Source of the DNA: Thalassotalea ponticola
GTDB lineage: Bacteria; Pseudomonadota; Gammaproteobacteria; Enterobacterales; Alteromonadaceae
Direction: 5' to 3'
NCBI RefSeq assembly: GCF_041379045.1
Contig: NZ_CP166871.1
Location: forward strand, 620,001-684,000
Length of the DNA stretch: 64,000 bases
The translations under genes and the position numbers were made by a program. The notes beneath the pieces are model-generated. The model ran no database searches. It saw only the letters and a program-made list of their open reading frames with translations, and had not been told where the DNA came from. This document shows, piece after piece, positions 28,126 through 38,600 of the stretch (its first letter is position 1; every line of letters starts with the position of its first letter).

Positions 28126-29163
28126 TTAGCGTTTATTGACCTGATAAATGGTAAACCCATGGCGATTAGCGCATTTTTGTACGTTGCCAAATTGCTGCTC
28201 TAAAATTGGCGCGTATTTTAAAAAGCTATTGGCGACAATGGTTAATACCCCGTTCGAGGTCATTTTTTGGTTGACCGACTGTAAAAATAATTCGGTGGTT
28301 TGGTAGTGGGTTTTTATCCCTTGGTGAAACGGTGGATTTGAGACAACCGCTTGATAACCAGTACCCACATCCGATAGACCGTCTGATGGGTAAACCGTTG
28401 CGGTTAAATCATTAACCTCAAGCGTGCGTTTAGCACTGGCAATGGCAAGTGCGTTGACATCGATCATCTCGACATCGGCGTTTGGATACAATAATTTAAT
28501 GTAGCTGCCAATAACACCTGCACCGCAACCAAAATCAAGAACTTTGCCATCAATTGATGATGGTAAGTGCTCGAGTAATAACTGCGTACCTCGGTCGAGT
28601 TCTGCTTGTGAAAATACGCCTGGCAGTGCGCAAACAGTCAGGGTTTTATCGTCCAGTACTATCTCGTATTGCTGGTACCAGCTGGCAAGGTCAAATGGTT
28701 CACGTTGATTGTTATATACCATCTCAAATAGCAAGCAATGCCTAGCTGAGTCGACTTTGTCACAGCGCAGAGCATAGGGTTTGGTAAGTTTGGGGGCTGA
28801 TTTGACTCCGCCTTTATTCTCTCCGACAAACAGTACTATGGCATGCTCAGCTAAGCATTGAGATAGCATTGCCATTTGCATGACAAGCTCTTGTTTTGAT
28901 TTGGGAAAATAAAATATCACCAAGTCGTGTTGTTGGCTTGTTTGGTATTGTTCGGCGAACACAGATTTAACCGTGGCACAGCGCTTTTCAATGGTTAAGT
29001 GCTGCGCGTAATTGACTTGGTAACTGGTTATAGTGGCTTGTGGGTAAGTTTGCGTAAACTCAATGACAAATTCGGCGTCTGGGCAGCCTATCAATAACGG
29101 TGATTTGCTGTCTAATAAATCCATGTTGCGAAGTAACAGTTGCGAAGGGTTGCTGAGTGCCAT
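28126..29163 (-). CDS. rsmC: 16S rRNA (guanine-1207-N2)-methyltransferase
   Basis: 345 residues with the RsmC layout: an N-terminal degenerate methyltransferase-like domain, then a catalytic Rossmann domain. The SAM motif is VLDFGCGAGVIGSY and the catalytic motif is VVSNPPFHQG (NPPF), as expected for an N2-guanine methylase. FHQGIKTHYQTTELFL is strongly conserved in RsmC. It modifies G1207 of 16S rRNA in the 30S subunit. It is divergent from dapA. Confidence 0.93.
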   Translation of the reverse strand: MALSNPSQLLLRNMDLLDSKSPLLIGCPDAEFVIEFTQTYPQATITSYQVNYAQHLTIEKRCATVKSVFAEQYQTSQQHDLVIFYFPKSKQELVMQMAMLSQCLAEHAIVLFVGENKGGVKSAPKLTKPYALRCDKVDSARHCLLFEMVYNNQREPFDLASWYQQYEIVLDDKTLTVCALPGVFSQAELDRGTQLLLEHLPSSIDGKVLDFGCGAGVIGSYIKLLYPNADVEMIDVNALAIASAKRTLEVNDLTATVYPSDGLSDVGTGYQAVVSNPPFHQGIKTHYQTTELFLQSVNQKMTSNGVLTIVANSFLKYAPILEQQFGNVQKCANRHGFTIYQVNKR

Positions 29164-29609
29164 AATTATACCAAGTGAGCAAACGAGTTAAAAAAATCCG
29201 CGCTATTTTCTCATGTAATCAACGAATAACAAAGTCTCTTTTGAGCTCCTTATGTTTAGGTTAACAATGCCAGTTACGCAAGATTTAACCAAAATACGCG
29301 CTATTAGTTGATGCCCATTGTCGCTGAAAAAGGTTGCTCATTAATCACTATCGCCATTTGAATGGCTGAGTAACTAAGCCGATGCACAGGTTTGCATTGG
29401 CAAGGGGAAAGTGATTAAATACGCGAGCAATGCCACACCCTTTTTGTGTCGCGTGTAACTTTCGCAAGCTCATTAGCGTTTTTTGACGAGCTTACTGAGC
29501 TCAATAAATCCTATTCTTTATCACGGTATTACGCTCGCTTGGTTATACCCCGATTATCGGCACTAAAGTTGGCATATCATGATAATCACAATCGATAAAC
29601 GAGATACAG
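29164..29609. other. Divergent promoter region of rsmC and dapA
   Basis: 446 bases. I looked for a lysine riboswitch upstream of dapA and saw no recognisable one. No small gene was identified. Confidence 0.45.
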
Positions 29610-30509
29610 ATGACCACTTTTCAACTTGATGATTACCCCTTGTGGACCGCTCTAATTACGCCATTTAACCAAGCGGGGGAGATTGATTACGACAGCCTTG
29701 CAAAGATAGCTAATGCGCAGGCGGAATCAGGTAATGGTATTTTGCTTTGCGGCAGTACCGGTGAAGGTCTTGCTATTGAGTTTGAGCAACAATTACAGAT
29801 TGTTGAGTTTGTCTGTCAGCAACAATTACCCGTACCGTTAATGGTGGCTGTTGGTGGCTTAAATCTACCTCAACAGCTGGCCTGGATAGAGCGCTGTAAC
29901 AGTTTGCCTATTCACAGTTACTTACTCACTTCGCCGTTGTATACAAAACCGGGTGTTGTCGGTCAAACCCAATGGTTTGAACGCTTACTCGATACCGCAG
30001 CACATCCGTGTATGTTATACAACGTGCCATCGCGCACCGGCGCTAATATTCCTGCGCAAACGGTTGCTAATTTGGCTAATCATCAAAACTTTTGGGCGAT
30101 GAAAGAAGCCAGTGGCGACATTAATCAATTTTTGCGTTATGTCGAGGCAGCACCTCAGGTAAAAATGTACAGCGGTGAAGATGGGCTCTTGCCTTATTTA
30201 GTCAGCGCAGGTGCTGTGGGATTGGTTTCGGTATGTGCTAATGCGTGGCCAAAAGCGAGTCACTTATATGTGCGACAGTCAGTTGCAGGCAAAGGACAAG
30301 CGCTTTTTCCAACCTGGTATAAGGCAGTTGAGTCTTTGTTTGAGGTGGCTAATCCTATTCCGGTCAAATTACTTATGCATCATCAGGGCGTGATATCAAG
30401 CCCGGTATTGCGCCCGCCGCTAACCCATCTTGAATTAGCAAACGTTGATAACCTGGTTGCAGCTGACGCAGCGATAACTCAATGGTTAGCACAGCAAAAG
30501 TCAGCGTAA
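29610..30509 (+). CDS. dapA: 4-hydroxy-tetrahydrodipicolinate synthase (DapA family)
   Basis: 299 residues with the TIM-barrel DHDPS/NAL fold. It would condense pyruvate with aspartate semialdehyde for lysine and diaminopimelate synthesis. The Schiff-base Lys is in WAMKEASGD and the substrate Tyr and Arg are in YNVPSRTG. LTSPLYTKP keeps the second catalytic Tyr. The usual GTTGE motif reads GSTGE, a conservative Thr-to-Ser change. It stands alone with its own terminator and lacks the bamC neighbour seen in E. coli, so a paralogue or another pyruvate aldolase of the family is possible. Confidence 0.85.
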   Translation: MTTFQLDDYPLWTALITPFNQAGEIDYDSLAKIANAQAESGNGILLCGSTGEGLAIEFEQQLQIVEFVCQQQLPVPLMVAVGGLNLPQQLAWIERCNSLPIHSYLLTSPLYTKPGVVGQTQWFERLLDTAAHPCMLYNVPSRTGANIPAQTVANLANHQNFWAMKEASGDINQFLRYVEAAPQVKMYSGEDGLLPYLVSAGAVGLVSVCANAWPKASHLYVRQSVAGKGQALFPTWYKAVESLFEVANPIPVKLLMHHQGVISSPVLRPPLTHLELANVDNLVAADAAITQWLAQQKSA

Positions 30510-30550
30510 CGTTATGCGTTTAAAGTGGCAAGGGTATTGCCAGTAGAGTA

Positions 30551-30579
30551 AAAGGATCGTTGTCAGCGATCCTTTTTTT
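30551..30579 (+). terminator. Rho-independent terminator of dapA
   Basis: AAGGATCG / CGATCCTT stem with a short loop, followed by seven T, ~45 bases after the stop. Confidence 0.9.
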
Positions 30580-30699
30580 ACCACTGACAGTAATAACTTG
30601 ATGGAAATTCTGTTTATTATCAGTGGTTTATTGGTTTTAGCTGTGCCGTTAGTTAGCTGTTGTTTGAATGGTCTTGATTATGGCGTAGGCACCGAGTAG

Positions 30700-31473
30700 T
30701 TAAACAATTTTACGAGCTTTGATCGAGTACAACAACGGAACTTGGTTACCTTTGTGTAGCATTTGATAGCCTTTGCCGTTAACTTCGGCTAAATTGTCAA
30801 AGCAATTATACGGGCTATAGGGATACTCAACAAAAGACTCTATAACTAAGCCCGCAGCTATCAAGGCGCTGATAACTTCGCTAATAGGATTGTTCCAAGT
30901 GACCACCGTAGATTTTGTACCATCACTGTTTTCTGTGTAGGTAGCCTCTTCTTCGATATCGGGCTCATCGTTGGGGAAATATGAGTAACCTGATAAAAGA
31001 TCATTAATCGGGTGAAATTCAACTAGGTGGAACTCGCCTCCTGTGACTAGCGATGTGGCAATGGTCTGCGCCCATTCATCTAAACTAGCCAGCCAACACA
31101 AAACGCCGTACGAAGTAAAAACAATATCGAATTGTCGTTTGTTCACACGCCCAAATTGGAGAACATCACTTTCAATAAATTCAGCCTCTAAATTCAGAGT
31201 GCGCTTTAAAAGGTTAGCCTGTTCGATTGCCTTGGGTGATAGATCAACACCGGTAACCCTTGCTCCTAATCGAGCCAAGGACAAGCTATCTTGACCAAAA
31301 TGACATTGCAGGTGCAACAGTGACTTGCCTTTTATATCGCCGAGCTGTTCCAATTCAATTGGGTTTAGGGAGCTCTTACCGGCTTTAAACGAATTGAGAT
31401 CGTAAAACTCTGACTCGATATGAGTTTGAACTCTTTTGTCCCAAGTCTGTTTATTAAGCTGTAAATAATCCAT
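30700..31473 (-). CDS. Class I SAM-dependent methyltransferase
   Basis: 257 residues from the ATG at 31473 (MDYLQLNKQTWDKRVQTH). The Rossmann motif is SLLHLQCHFGQDSLSLARLGARVTGVD, the variant 'LQCHFGQD' typical of a group of uncharacterised class I methyltransferases, followed by DIVFTSYGVLCWL. The substrate is unknown. The frame is open to 31818, but that part is the antisense of the crotonase gene, and the family begins with the W-N-x-R-V segment seen here. It lies 46 bases downstream of the crotonase gene on the same strand. Confidence 0.85.
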   Translation of the reverse strand: MDYLQLNKQTWDKRVQTHIESEFYDLNSFKAGKSSLNPIELEQLGDIKGKSLLHLQCHFGQDSLSLARLGARVTGVDLSPKAIEQANLLKRTLNLEAEFIESDVLQFGRVNKRQFDIVFTSYGVLCWLASLDEWAQTIATSLVTGGEFHLVEFHPINDLLSGYSYFPNDEPDIEEEATYTENSDGTKSTVVTWNNPISEVISALIAAGLVIESFVEYPYSPYNCFDNLAEVNGKGYQMLHKGNQVPLLYSIKARKIV

Positions 31474-31519
31474 ATTTTTTTTACTCTTGTTGAAACGGTC
31501 GCTGCTTAGCGAGCTTCGC

Positions 31520-32329
31520 TCACCACCACGTGTTGCGCTTTTGATAGTCTTTTGAAGTAATTGTATTCGTCGCTTTGGCTCGTTGTTTGGCCACCGCAAT
31601 TCGTTGGTTTTTACCAAAGAGTATGGCGATTTGATAGCACGTTTCCAACCACAGCCAACGTCCATTACCGCGTTGCCAACACGTGTTGTAAAGGCGTTTA
31701 CTGGCGGCAACGGTATCAGGGGAGCGCTGACAAATTTGTTGTGCCAGTTGCATGGCGGCCTCAACTGGGGTATCGCTTTCTTGACTGATAAGCCCGTGTT
31801 GCAAAGCCGTTGATGCATTAATTATCTCTGCGGTCATAACTAACTTTAGCGCGTGATCTTTGTTCATTAACTCAGCTAAAGCCATGTTACCTCCCATATC
31901 AGGGATAAGCCCCCATTTAGATTCCATAATGGAGAAACTGGCATCGGGATGAGCAATGCGAAAATCAGCACCAAGGGCAATTTGCAGTCCACCGCCCCAG
32001 CACCGACCAGAAATTGCGGCAATAACCGGGACCGGTATCTGTCGCCAGCCAACGCTGACGTATTGTGCCAAGTTAGCGCGCCACGGTAACCACTTGAATA
32101 ACAGAGCCAGAATATCAGCTCTATTTTTAGTAACCGAGCTGATATCTAATCCGCTGCAAAAGTTTTCGCCTTGAGCAGTGATGACGATTGCGCGCACCTG
32201 ATGATCTTTTTTAAGCGTTTTGATCGCCTGTTTAAGTTGCTTAAACATCGCCAAGTTGAGCGCATTCATCTTTTCAGGCCGAGCTAAGGTGACAATCGCG
32301 ATATTATTGGCAATATCGATAGTGATCAT
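31520..32329 (-). CDS. Crotonase-fold enoyl-CoA hydratase/isomerase family protein
   Basis: 269 residues. The crotonase core is clear: the oxyanion-hole segments GENFCSGLDI and AISGRCWGGGLQIALGAD, then SIMESKWGLIPDMGG. The Glu of the second catalytic position is kept (IMESK), but the first, normally in GGGxE, is Gln (GGGLQIAL). A true hydratase is therefore doubtful and an isomerase or other acyl-CoA activity is more likely. The ATG at 32329 gives the family N-terminus MITIDIANNIAIVTLARP with AGGGG ~9 bases upstream. A methyltransferase gene follows. Confidence 0.88.
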   Translation of the reverse strand: MITIDIANNIAIVTLARPEKMNALNLAMFKQLKQAIKTLKKDHQVRAIVITAQGENFCSGLDISSVTKNRADILALLFKWLPWRANLAQYVSVGWRQIPVPVIAAISGRCWGGGLQIALGADFRIAHPDASFSIMESKWGLIPDMGGNMALAELMNKDHALKLVMTAEIINASTALQHGLISQESDTPVEAAMQLAQQICQRSPDTVAASKRLYNTCWQRGNGRWLWLETCYQIAILFGKNQRIAVAKQRAKATNTITSKDYQKRNTWW

Positions 32330-32653
32330 GGCTATAACCCCTAAACTATGATTACCAATAGAGTAAATCAACAGGCACATGAGAACAAGCCAGTTAGGCT
32401 TTGATAACTCGAACCATACACTACTGTTGCTAACATATCGCTGTGGTGATTTATTGGCTTTATCAGCGTATCGCTCGTTAATGCCGGCTGCACTAACGCT
32501 GTTAGCGAGCTTGCCGGCGAAAGCGACATTGAGGGTCTTTGCTTGTGAGCTTCAATCAACAGTGTTGACTAAGCGGTTGACTAGGCGGTTTTCTCAGAGC
32601 TCTAACGCAGCAACGTGAACCTGGCAAGCCGTAAGACCTAGTCAAGGTCGGTA
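32330..32653. other. Intergenic region with no recognisable gene
   Basis: 324 bases between the crotonase start and the CvfB stop. It includes a near-perfect 12-base tandem duplication (GTTGACTAAGCG, GTTGACTAGGCG) at 32564-32587. The short open frames here match nothing known. Confidence 0.45.
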
Positions 32654-33625
32654 TTACTTTTTGCTTGCGCGATTGTTGTTCAACGCGCCCTTGTCAGCGC
32701 TATCTGAGCCACCAGTTTGGCGCTGAGATTGAGGGCTTCGCGAGCGCTTTTTAGCAGCTGTCGCTTTGGCTTTTTTGTTTGCTTTGGCGTGTTCGTCTAG
32801 CAAGCGCACGCCATCTCCTTCAATGCGCACTTGGCCGTTTTTGAGGAAGGTGCCAATGGTGCTCTTCAACGTTTTCTTGCTCACTCCAAAGGTTTGCTGA
32901 ATCAGTTCGGGACTGCTTTTATCGTGAATTGATGAAAAGCCGTCATTGGCTTTTAAATAGGCTAAGAACTGAGGTTGGAAATCGTTAATCTTTCCCATAC
33001 CCGAGCGCGTTAAGGTTAAATCGATACGACCGTCTTGACGGATGTTTTTTATATAGCCGTCTACCGTCATTCCAGGACGCAACGATTGAAAAATATCACT
33101 GCTGAAAATCAACCCCCAGTGACGTTGATTAATAATCGCTTTTACCCCCAAGTCGGTTCGATTAGCAATAATCAGAGATACTTTTTCTCCGAGTTGATAA
33201 TTTGCTGGCCAAACGTCGAGGTATTTATCGATTTTAGCGGTAGCAGCGATGCGGTCAGTATAGTGGTCTCGGTAAATTCGCACCAAGTAGTATTTACCAA
33301 CCTGCATTTTCGGCTTTTGCTGATTGTACGGAACGAGCAGATCTTTACTTAAACCCCAGTCTAAGAAAGCGCCCATTTTGTTTACTTGAATACATTTTAA
33401 GCTGACAAAATCATCAACTTCACCTTTTGGGGTTTCGGTGGTCGCAACTAACCTGTCATTCGAATCAAAGTATATAAACACTTTGACTGGGTCGGTTTCT
33501 GCTATGCCTTCAGGAACGTAGCGTTTGGGGAGTAATACTTCCCCCAGCTCCGAGGCGTCTAAATAGGCACCAAAATCCGTAAGCTTGACCACATTTAGGG
33601 TATTGTATTTTCCGATCTCTGCCAT
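32654..33625 (-). CDS. S1-domain RNA-binding protein, CvfB/YitL family
   Basis: 323 residues with tandem S1-like OB folds: LNVVKLTDFGAYLDA (~10-25), CIQVNKMGAFLDWGLSKDLLVP (~80), and VDGYIKNIRQDGRIDLTL (~185), then a winged-helix part (IQQTFGVSKKTLKSTIGTFLKNGQVRIEGDGVRL). This order matches CvfB, an RNA-associated regulator of virulence and metabolism in Firmicutes and conserved in Gammaproteobacteria. A lysine/serine-rich, probably disordered tail covers the last ~45 residues. TerB follows upstream on the same strand. Confidence 0.88.
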   Translation of the reverse strand: MAEIGKYNTLNVVKLTDFGAYLDASELGEVLLPKRYVPEGIAETDPVKVFIYFDSNDRLVATTETPKGEVDDFVSLKCIQVNKMGAFLDWGLSKDLLVPYNQQKPKMQVGKYYLVRIYRDHYTDRIAATAKIDKYLDVWPANYQLGEKVSLIIANRTDLGVKAIINQRHWGLIFSSDIFQSLRPGMTVDGYIKNIRQDGRIDLTLTRSGMGKINDFQPQFLAYLKANDGFSSIHDKSSPELIQQTFGVSKKTLKSTIGTFLKNGQVRIEGDGVRLLDEHAKANKKAKATAAKKRSRSPQSQRQTGGSDSADKGALNNNRASKK

Positions 33626-33678
33626 GGGGCTCCACTGTCAACTGTTATAACCAAACACGTGCGCTATTGTAACGCAGT

Positions 33679-34137
33679 TCACGATTCAATACCTTGCTGA
33701 TTTTGTACCTTGAGCTTACATTCGATAAACTCACCGTGGCGAAGGTGCAATAAATCAGCAATTCTTCTGATCACGTGCTCTTCAATTACATCCAGTTGCC
33801 CATCGCTATAGGCGAGGTGCCACAGTGATTCAACGATTTGGATCCGTTGGCTCAAGCTAAACTGACTATTGATTAACGATGTATACTTGTACAAATCATG
33901 AGCATGAGCGACTTCATCTTCCGCTAATGCCAATACTTCCAGTACTTCTTGCTTGTCTAAACTAAATGTTTGTTGTAGCAAAGCGACTACTTTAGCTTGT
34001 TCTTTGTCGCAAATGGTTTGGTCAGCACGCATTACCTCAAATAACAACACCGCGGTTGCTATTTCGAGAGATAGTGTGTTTCCCACCATAGAATCTGTTT
34101 GTAAAGCTTTAAAAAACACTCGAATTCTGTTGATCAT
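33679..34137 (-). CDS. TerB-family (tellurite-resistance-like) protein
   Basis: 152 residues, all helical, matching the TerB/COG4103 family. LEIATAVLLFEVMRADQTICDKE and ESLWHLAYSDGQLDVIEEHVIRRIADLLHL contain the paired acidic metal-binding helices. TerB-like proteins bind divalent metal and are associated with envelope stress; a role in tellurite resistance should not be assumed, as no other ter gene is nearby. It lies 53 bases upstream of the CvfB-like gene and is probably co-transcribed. Confidence 0.85.
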   Translation of the reverse strand: MINRIRVFFKALQTDSMVGNTLSLEIATAVLLFEVMRADQTICDKEQAKVVALLQQTFSLDKQEVLEVLALAEDEVAHAHDLYKYTSLINSQFSLSQRIQIVESLWHLAYSDGQLDVIEEHVIRRIADLLHLRHGEFIECKLKVQNQQGIES

Positions 34138-34310
34138 AGGTTAATTTCTTATCAAATTTTTATTGCGTTTGTTAACTTGGGGTTGTTTAATACGGTGCGC
34201 TCAATGTTGCTGCTCATAACAGAGTATAGAATAAATATTACTAGGGTCTGTTGCCGATCAGCAGACTGCGCAGATTCATTGAGCCCAACACACTATTGGT
34301 AACACGGATG

Positions 34311-34328
34311 TGAACTGTTTATAGTTCA
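34311..34328. promoter_or_regulatory. Possible operator upstream of the RND efflux genes
   Basis: TGAACT-6-AGTTCA, a perfect 6-base inverted repeat 107 bases before the adaptor start, in the size range of a dimeric repressor site. No regulator gene lies beside it, so this is tentative. Confidence 0.25.
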
Positions 34329-34435
34329 ACCGCGTAAAGTATTGCAGCCTGAAATAAATCGTAACATATTGACACACCAAGATTGTAAATCGTCTGTTAA
34401 TCTACATCGTATAAGAATTTCCTGGGGGAAGCCAC

Positions 34436-35629
34436 GTGGCAACTAAAAAACAAATCTTAATTCCTATCATCATTTTGGCAGCAGGTATTGCCGGCTATGG
34501 TGCATTGAGCGCAATGAAAAAACCACCAGCAGAGAAAAAACAGGCGGACGTGACACCTCTTGTTGCGGTGCAACCGGTTGAATTACAAACGCTCAGCCTT
34601 GATGTTCATTCATACGGCTTGGTTGAACCTAAGTACGAAACCGAACTGGTGGCGCAAGTAACAGGGCAAATCGTCAACTTGTCTGAAACTTTTGTTCGTG
34701 GTGGCTTTGTCAAAGAAGGCCAGTTACTGGCGCAAATCGATCCAAGTGACTACGAAGCAGCGTTGCTTGAAGCTCAAGCAAACTTAGCATCAGCGATTGC
34801 CTCGTTAGAGTTAGAAAAAGCACAGGCGAAAGTGGCTGAACGCGAATGGCAACGCATTGAAAACTCTAAGCCTACTGAATTGAGTTTGAGAAAACCGCAA
34901 CTGGCGCAAGAAACGGCTCGAGTTGACGCGGCAAAAGCCGCGGTTAAGCGCGCAGAGCGAAATCTACAACGAACTAAAATTACCGCCCCGTATGATGCGA
35001 TGGTCAATGCAAGAGACATCGGTTTAGGCTCTGTGGTCAACATGGGCACGCGTTTAGGCCACTTGTTAGCGACTGATGTTGCTGAAGTACGCCTTCCTGT
35101 TGCGGATAATCAATTGCAATTTTTACAACGCGGTGGTGTTGATGCCGAGGTGGTGTTAACCACCGAATTTGCCGGTAAAACCATGCGCTGGCAGGCTCGC
35201 ATTGCTCGCACTGAAGGGGTCGTAGATAACGTCTCTCGAATGAACTATTTAGTGGCTGAAGTGAAAGATCCTTATGCGCTTAATGTCGATCAGGCGGCGA
35301 TTCGTTTTGGCACATATGTCAATGCCAACATCAAAGGCATTGAAGTGAACAACGCCGCGTTGATACCACGCCATTTAGTCATTGATGAGCAGGTTGCCGT
35401 CATTAGCGACGACAATACCCTGCGTTATCGCAACATCGACGTGTTGCGTCAACAGGGTGATAAAGTGGTGGTAACCGCTGGACTGAATCAGGGTGAGCAA
35501 CTGATCACCTCAGCGCTTGACTTTGCCCTTGAAGGCATGTCGCTATCGGTACTTGATCAAGAAAGCGAGCAACCAAAGCGCGATGAGCAGACTGACGATA
35601 CGCAAGTTGCGCTTAAGGAAGGTGAGTAA
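34436..35629 (+). CDS. RND efflux periplasmic adaptor (membrane fusion protein)
   Basis: 397 residues. An N-terminal membrane anchor (ILIPIIILAAGIAGYGAL) precedes the lipoyl halves (VTGQIVNLSETFVRGGFVKEGQLLAQIDPSDYEAAL and RTKITAPYDAMVNARDIGLGSVV) around an alpha-helical hairpin, then a beta-barrel domain. It bridges the inner-membrane pump and an outer-membrane channel. The start is GTG 34436, with GGGGGAA 6 bases upstream. Its TAA overlaps the ATG of the permease gene by one base, so the two are translationally coupled. Confidence 0.92.
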   Translation: MATKKQILIPIIILAAGIAGYGALSAMKKPPAEKKQADVTPLVAVQPVELQTLSLDVHSYGLVEPKYETELVAQVTGQIVNLSETFVRGGFVKEGQLLAQIDPSDYEAALLEAQANLASAIASLELEKAQAKVAEREWQRIENSKPTELSLRKPQLAQETARVDAAKAAVKRAERNLQRTKITAPYDAMVNARDIGLGSVVNMGTRLGHLLATDVAEVRLPVADNQLQFLQRGGVDAEVVLTTEFAGKTMRWQARIARTEGVVDNVSRMNYLVAEVKDPYALNVDQAAIRFGTYVNANIKGIEVNNAALIPRHLVIDEQVAVISDDNTLRYRNIDVLRQQGDKVVVTAGLNQGEQLITSALDFALEGMSLSVLDQESEQPKRDEQTDDTQVALKEGE

Positions 35630-38600
35630 TGATTGATACCAACAAAGGCATTATAGCGTGGTTTGCTCGCAACCCCGTTGCTGCCAACCTATTGATGGCG
35701 GTCATTATTATTGGCGGCTTATTAACCATGGGCACGATACGCAAGCAATTCTTTCCGCAAGTAGAAATTAACTGGATTGAATATCGGGCGATTTACCCGG
35801 GCGCAGCCCCACAAGAGGTCGAAGAAGGCATCACCATTAAAGTCGAAGAAGCACTGGAATCGGTGCAAGGCTTAGAGAGAGTGATCACTTACTCTGCGCG
35901 TAATTCGTCCTACGGTTGGTTGCGCGTTGACGATGCCTATGACGCACAAGTCGTACTGGAAGAAATCAAATCGCAAATCGACTCCATCTCATCGTTTCCT
36001 GCCGGTATGGAAAGACCAACGGTAGAGCGCATTAAAATGCGTCAAGAGGTGATGTACATCAGCCTTTATGGCGATATGGACCAAAAGAAATTAAAAGAAT
36101 TTGGCCGCAGTATTCACGATGAAATTCAGCAGTTACCTCTGGTTAATGTATCGGAGTATTACAGTGGCTTAAACTACGAAATTTCGATAGAGGTCAGCAA
36201 AGACAAATTACGCGAGTACAATTTATCATTTACCGATGTAGCCAATGCTGTACGCAGTTGGTCACGCAATATGTCGGCTGGACAAATCCGCGCAGAAAAT
36301 GGCTACATCAGCTTGCGCGTTGAAAACCAAGCCTATATTGGCGATGAGTTCGCGAATCTGCCGCTAATTAATCGCGCTGATGGCTCAAAGGTACTTCTCG
36401 GGGATGTGGCGACCATTAACGATGGTTTCGAAGAGGGCATTCAGTACTCTAAATTCAACGGTCAAAACTCGGTTACCTTTTTTGTCGGCGCTGCTAACGA
36501 TCAGTCAATTACCGACGTTGCAGAAGTAATCAAAAAGTACGTGGAGAAGAAACAAGCGTCACTACCTGACGGGGTAAAGTTAGAAACTTGGGTTGATATG
36601 ACAGGGTACTTGCAAGAGCGCCTTGATATGATGCTGTCAAACTTGCTCAGTGGGGCAATATTAGTGTTTCTCATGTTAGCCACATTTTTGCGTGTACGCT
36701 TGGCGTTTTGGGTAATGATGGGCTTGCCCGTGTGTTTCTTGGGTACCCTATTGCTGATGCCGGCAAGCATGATTGATGTGACCATTAATATCACCTCTTT
36801 ATTTGCCTTTATTTTGGTTCTCGGTATTGTCGTTGATGATGCCATTGTAATGGGTGAGAGCGCCTACACAGAAATAGAAAAGAAAGGTCACAGCGTCGAT
36901 AACGTCATTCGCGGGGTAAAACGCGTTGCGATGCCGGCAACGTTTGGTGTATTAACTACCATCGCCGCGTTTATGCCGTTGGTTATCAGCGATGGACCAG
37001 CATCGGCATGGAACCAGTCGATTGGCTTTGTGGTTATTCTTTGTTTGCTGTTTTCCCTGGTTGAATCGAAACTGATTCTGCCTGCGCATTTGGCAAAAAT
37101 GAAGGTGACAAAGCCAAATCCGAATAACCCCTTTGCGCGTTTTCGCATGGCCATTGATGGCGGCTTAAAGCGCTTTGTTGAAAACACCTATCGACCGATG
37201 TTGAAAAAAGCGGTTGTCTATCGCTATGGGGTAACGTGTTTATTTGTTGCCTTGGTATTGATTTGTGTCGGCTTGTTTGAAAGCGGTGTGGTGCGTTTTA
37301 TCGGCCAACCTAAAGTACCTCACGACTTCCCTAGAATCAGTTTAGAAATGAACTTAGACAGCTCAGAGCGCGCTACTTTAGATGCCGCACGAGCCATTGA
37401 ACGCTCGTTGTTTGACGTTGACGATACGATAGAGCAACAACACGGTGTGCGGATGATCTCTGATATTCAGGTAGACTTGCGCAGCCGCACTGAAGCGCAA
37501 ATAATGGTCAAGTTAATTGATCCTGTTCTTCGTCCGATGAACACGTTTGAATTGGCTGATTTATGGCGTGACAATATGCCTCAAATTGCCGGTGTAAAAC
37601 GCCTTGATACCCAAGATAATTTATTTGGTAATGACCGCGATGATGGCGATATCAGCTTCCGTCTCGAAGGTACTGATGAGCAGCAACTGTTAGCCGCCGC
37701 CCGTGAATTGAAAGACAAACTGAGCACCTTGGTCGGTGTAAGTGATGTCACAGACTCTCGTATGAACAGTGCCCGAGAAGTACAGTTTGAGCTTAAACCT
37801 TTGGCCTATACGTTAGGTTTGACCTTGGCCGATGTGGCGTCGCAAGTTGGTTATAGCTTTTATGGATTAGAAGCACAGCGCATTTTGCGCAATGGCGAAG
37901 AAATCAAAGTCATGGTGCGTTACCCGCTATCGGATCGTCGCTCACTTGGTAATGTTGATGATGTAATGGTGCAACTGCCTAATGGTGGTGAAGTACCGTT
38001 ATCAGAAATTGCAACGATCACTGAAACCGATGGGGTAAGCCAAATCCGTCGTGAAAATGGCAATCGCACCATTAACGTCTGGGCTAAAGTGGATGCGATG
38101 CAGGCCGAACCATTTAAAATTGCCGCCGATATCCGCGATAACTACATGCCTGGCTTGTTACAAAAATATCCATTAGTGAAAAGTCAGTTATCAGGTCGCA
38201 TCCAAGAAGAGATGGACAGTGCTAATACACAAATGCGCGATTTCATTATTTCGATGTTGATTATCTTCAGCTTACTTGCGATTCCATTGAAATCGTATTC
38301 ACAGCCGTTGATCATTATGTCGGTTATCCCATTTGGTATTATCGGTGCGGTTGCTGGACATATGATGCTTGGTATGGATTTGTCGGTACTGTCGATGTTT
38401 GGCTTAATCGCAGCAGCAGGGGTTGTTGTTAATGATTCATTGGTGATGATCGATTACATTAACCGAGCTCGAGAAGCTGGTGTGCGAGTCAAAGATGCGG
38501 TAGTTGAGGCCGGGTGTTATCGCTTCAGAGCCATTTTATTAACCTCGCTAACTACCTTTATTGGTCTTGCGCCGATTATGTTCTTCGAAACCAGTATGCA

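Noticed and set aside
29164..29609. Lysine riboswitch upstream of dapA
   Set aside because: No conserved lysine-riboswitch core or terminator/anti-terminator pair was recognisable.
31474..31818. N-terminal extension of the methyltransferase
   Set aside because: The extra 115 codons are antisense to the crotonase gene and the family start lies at 31473.
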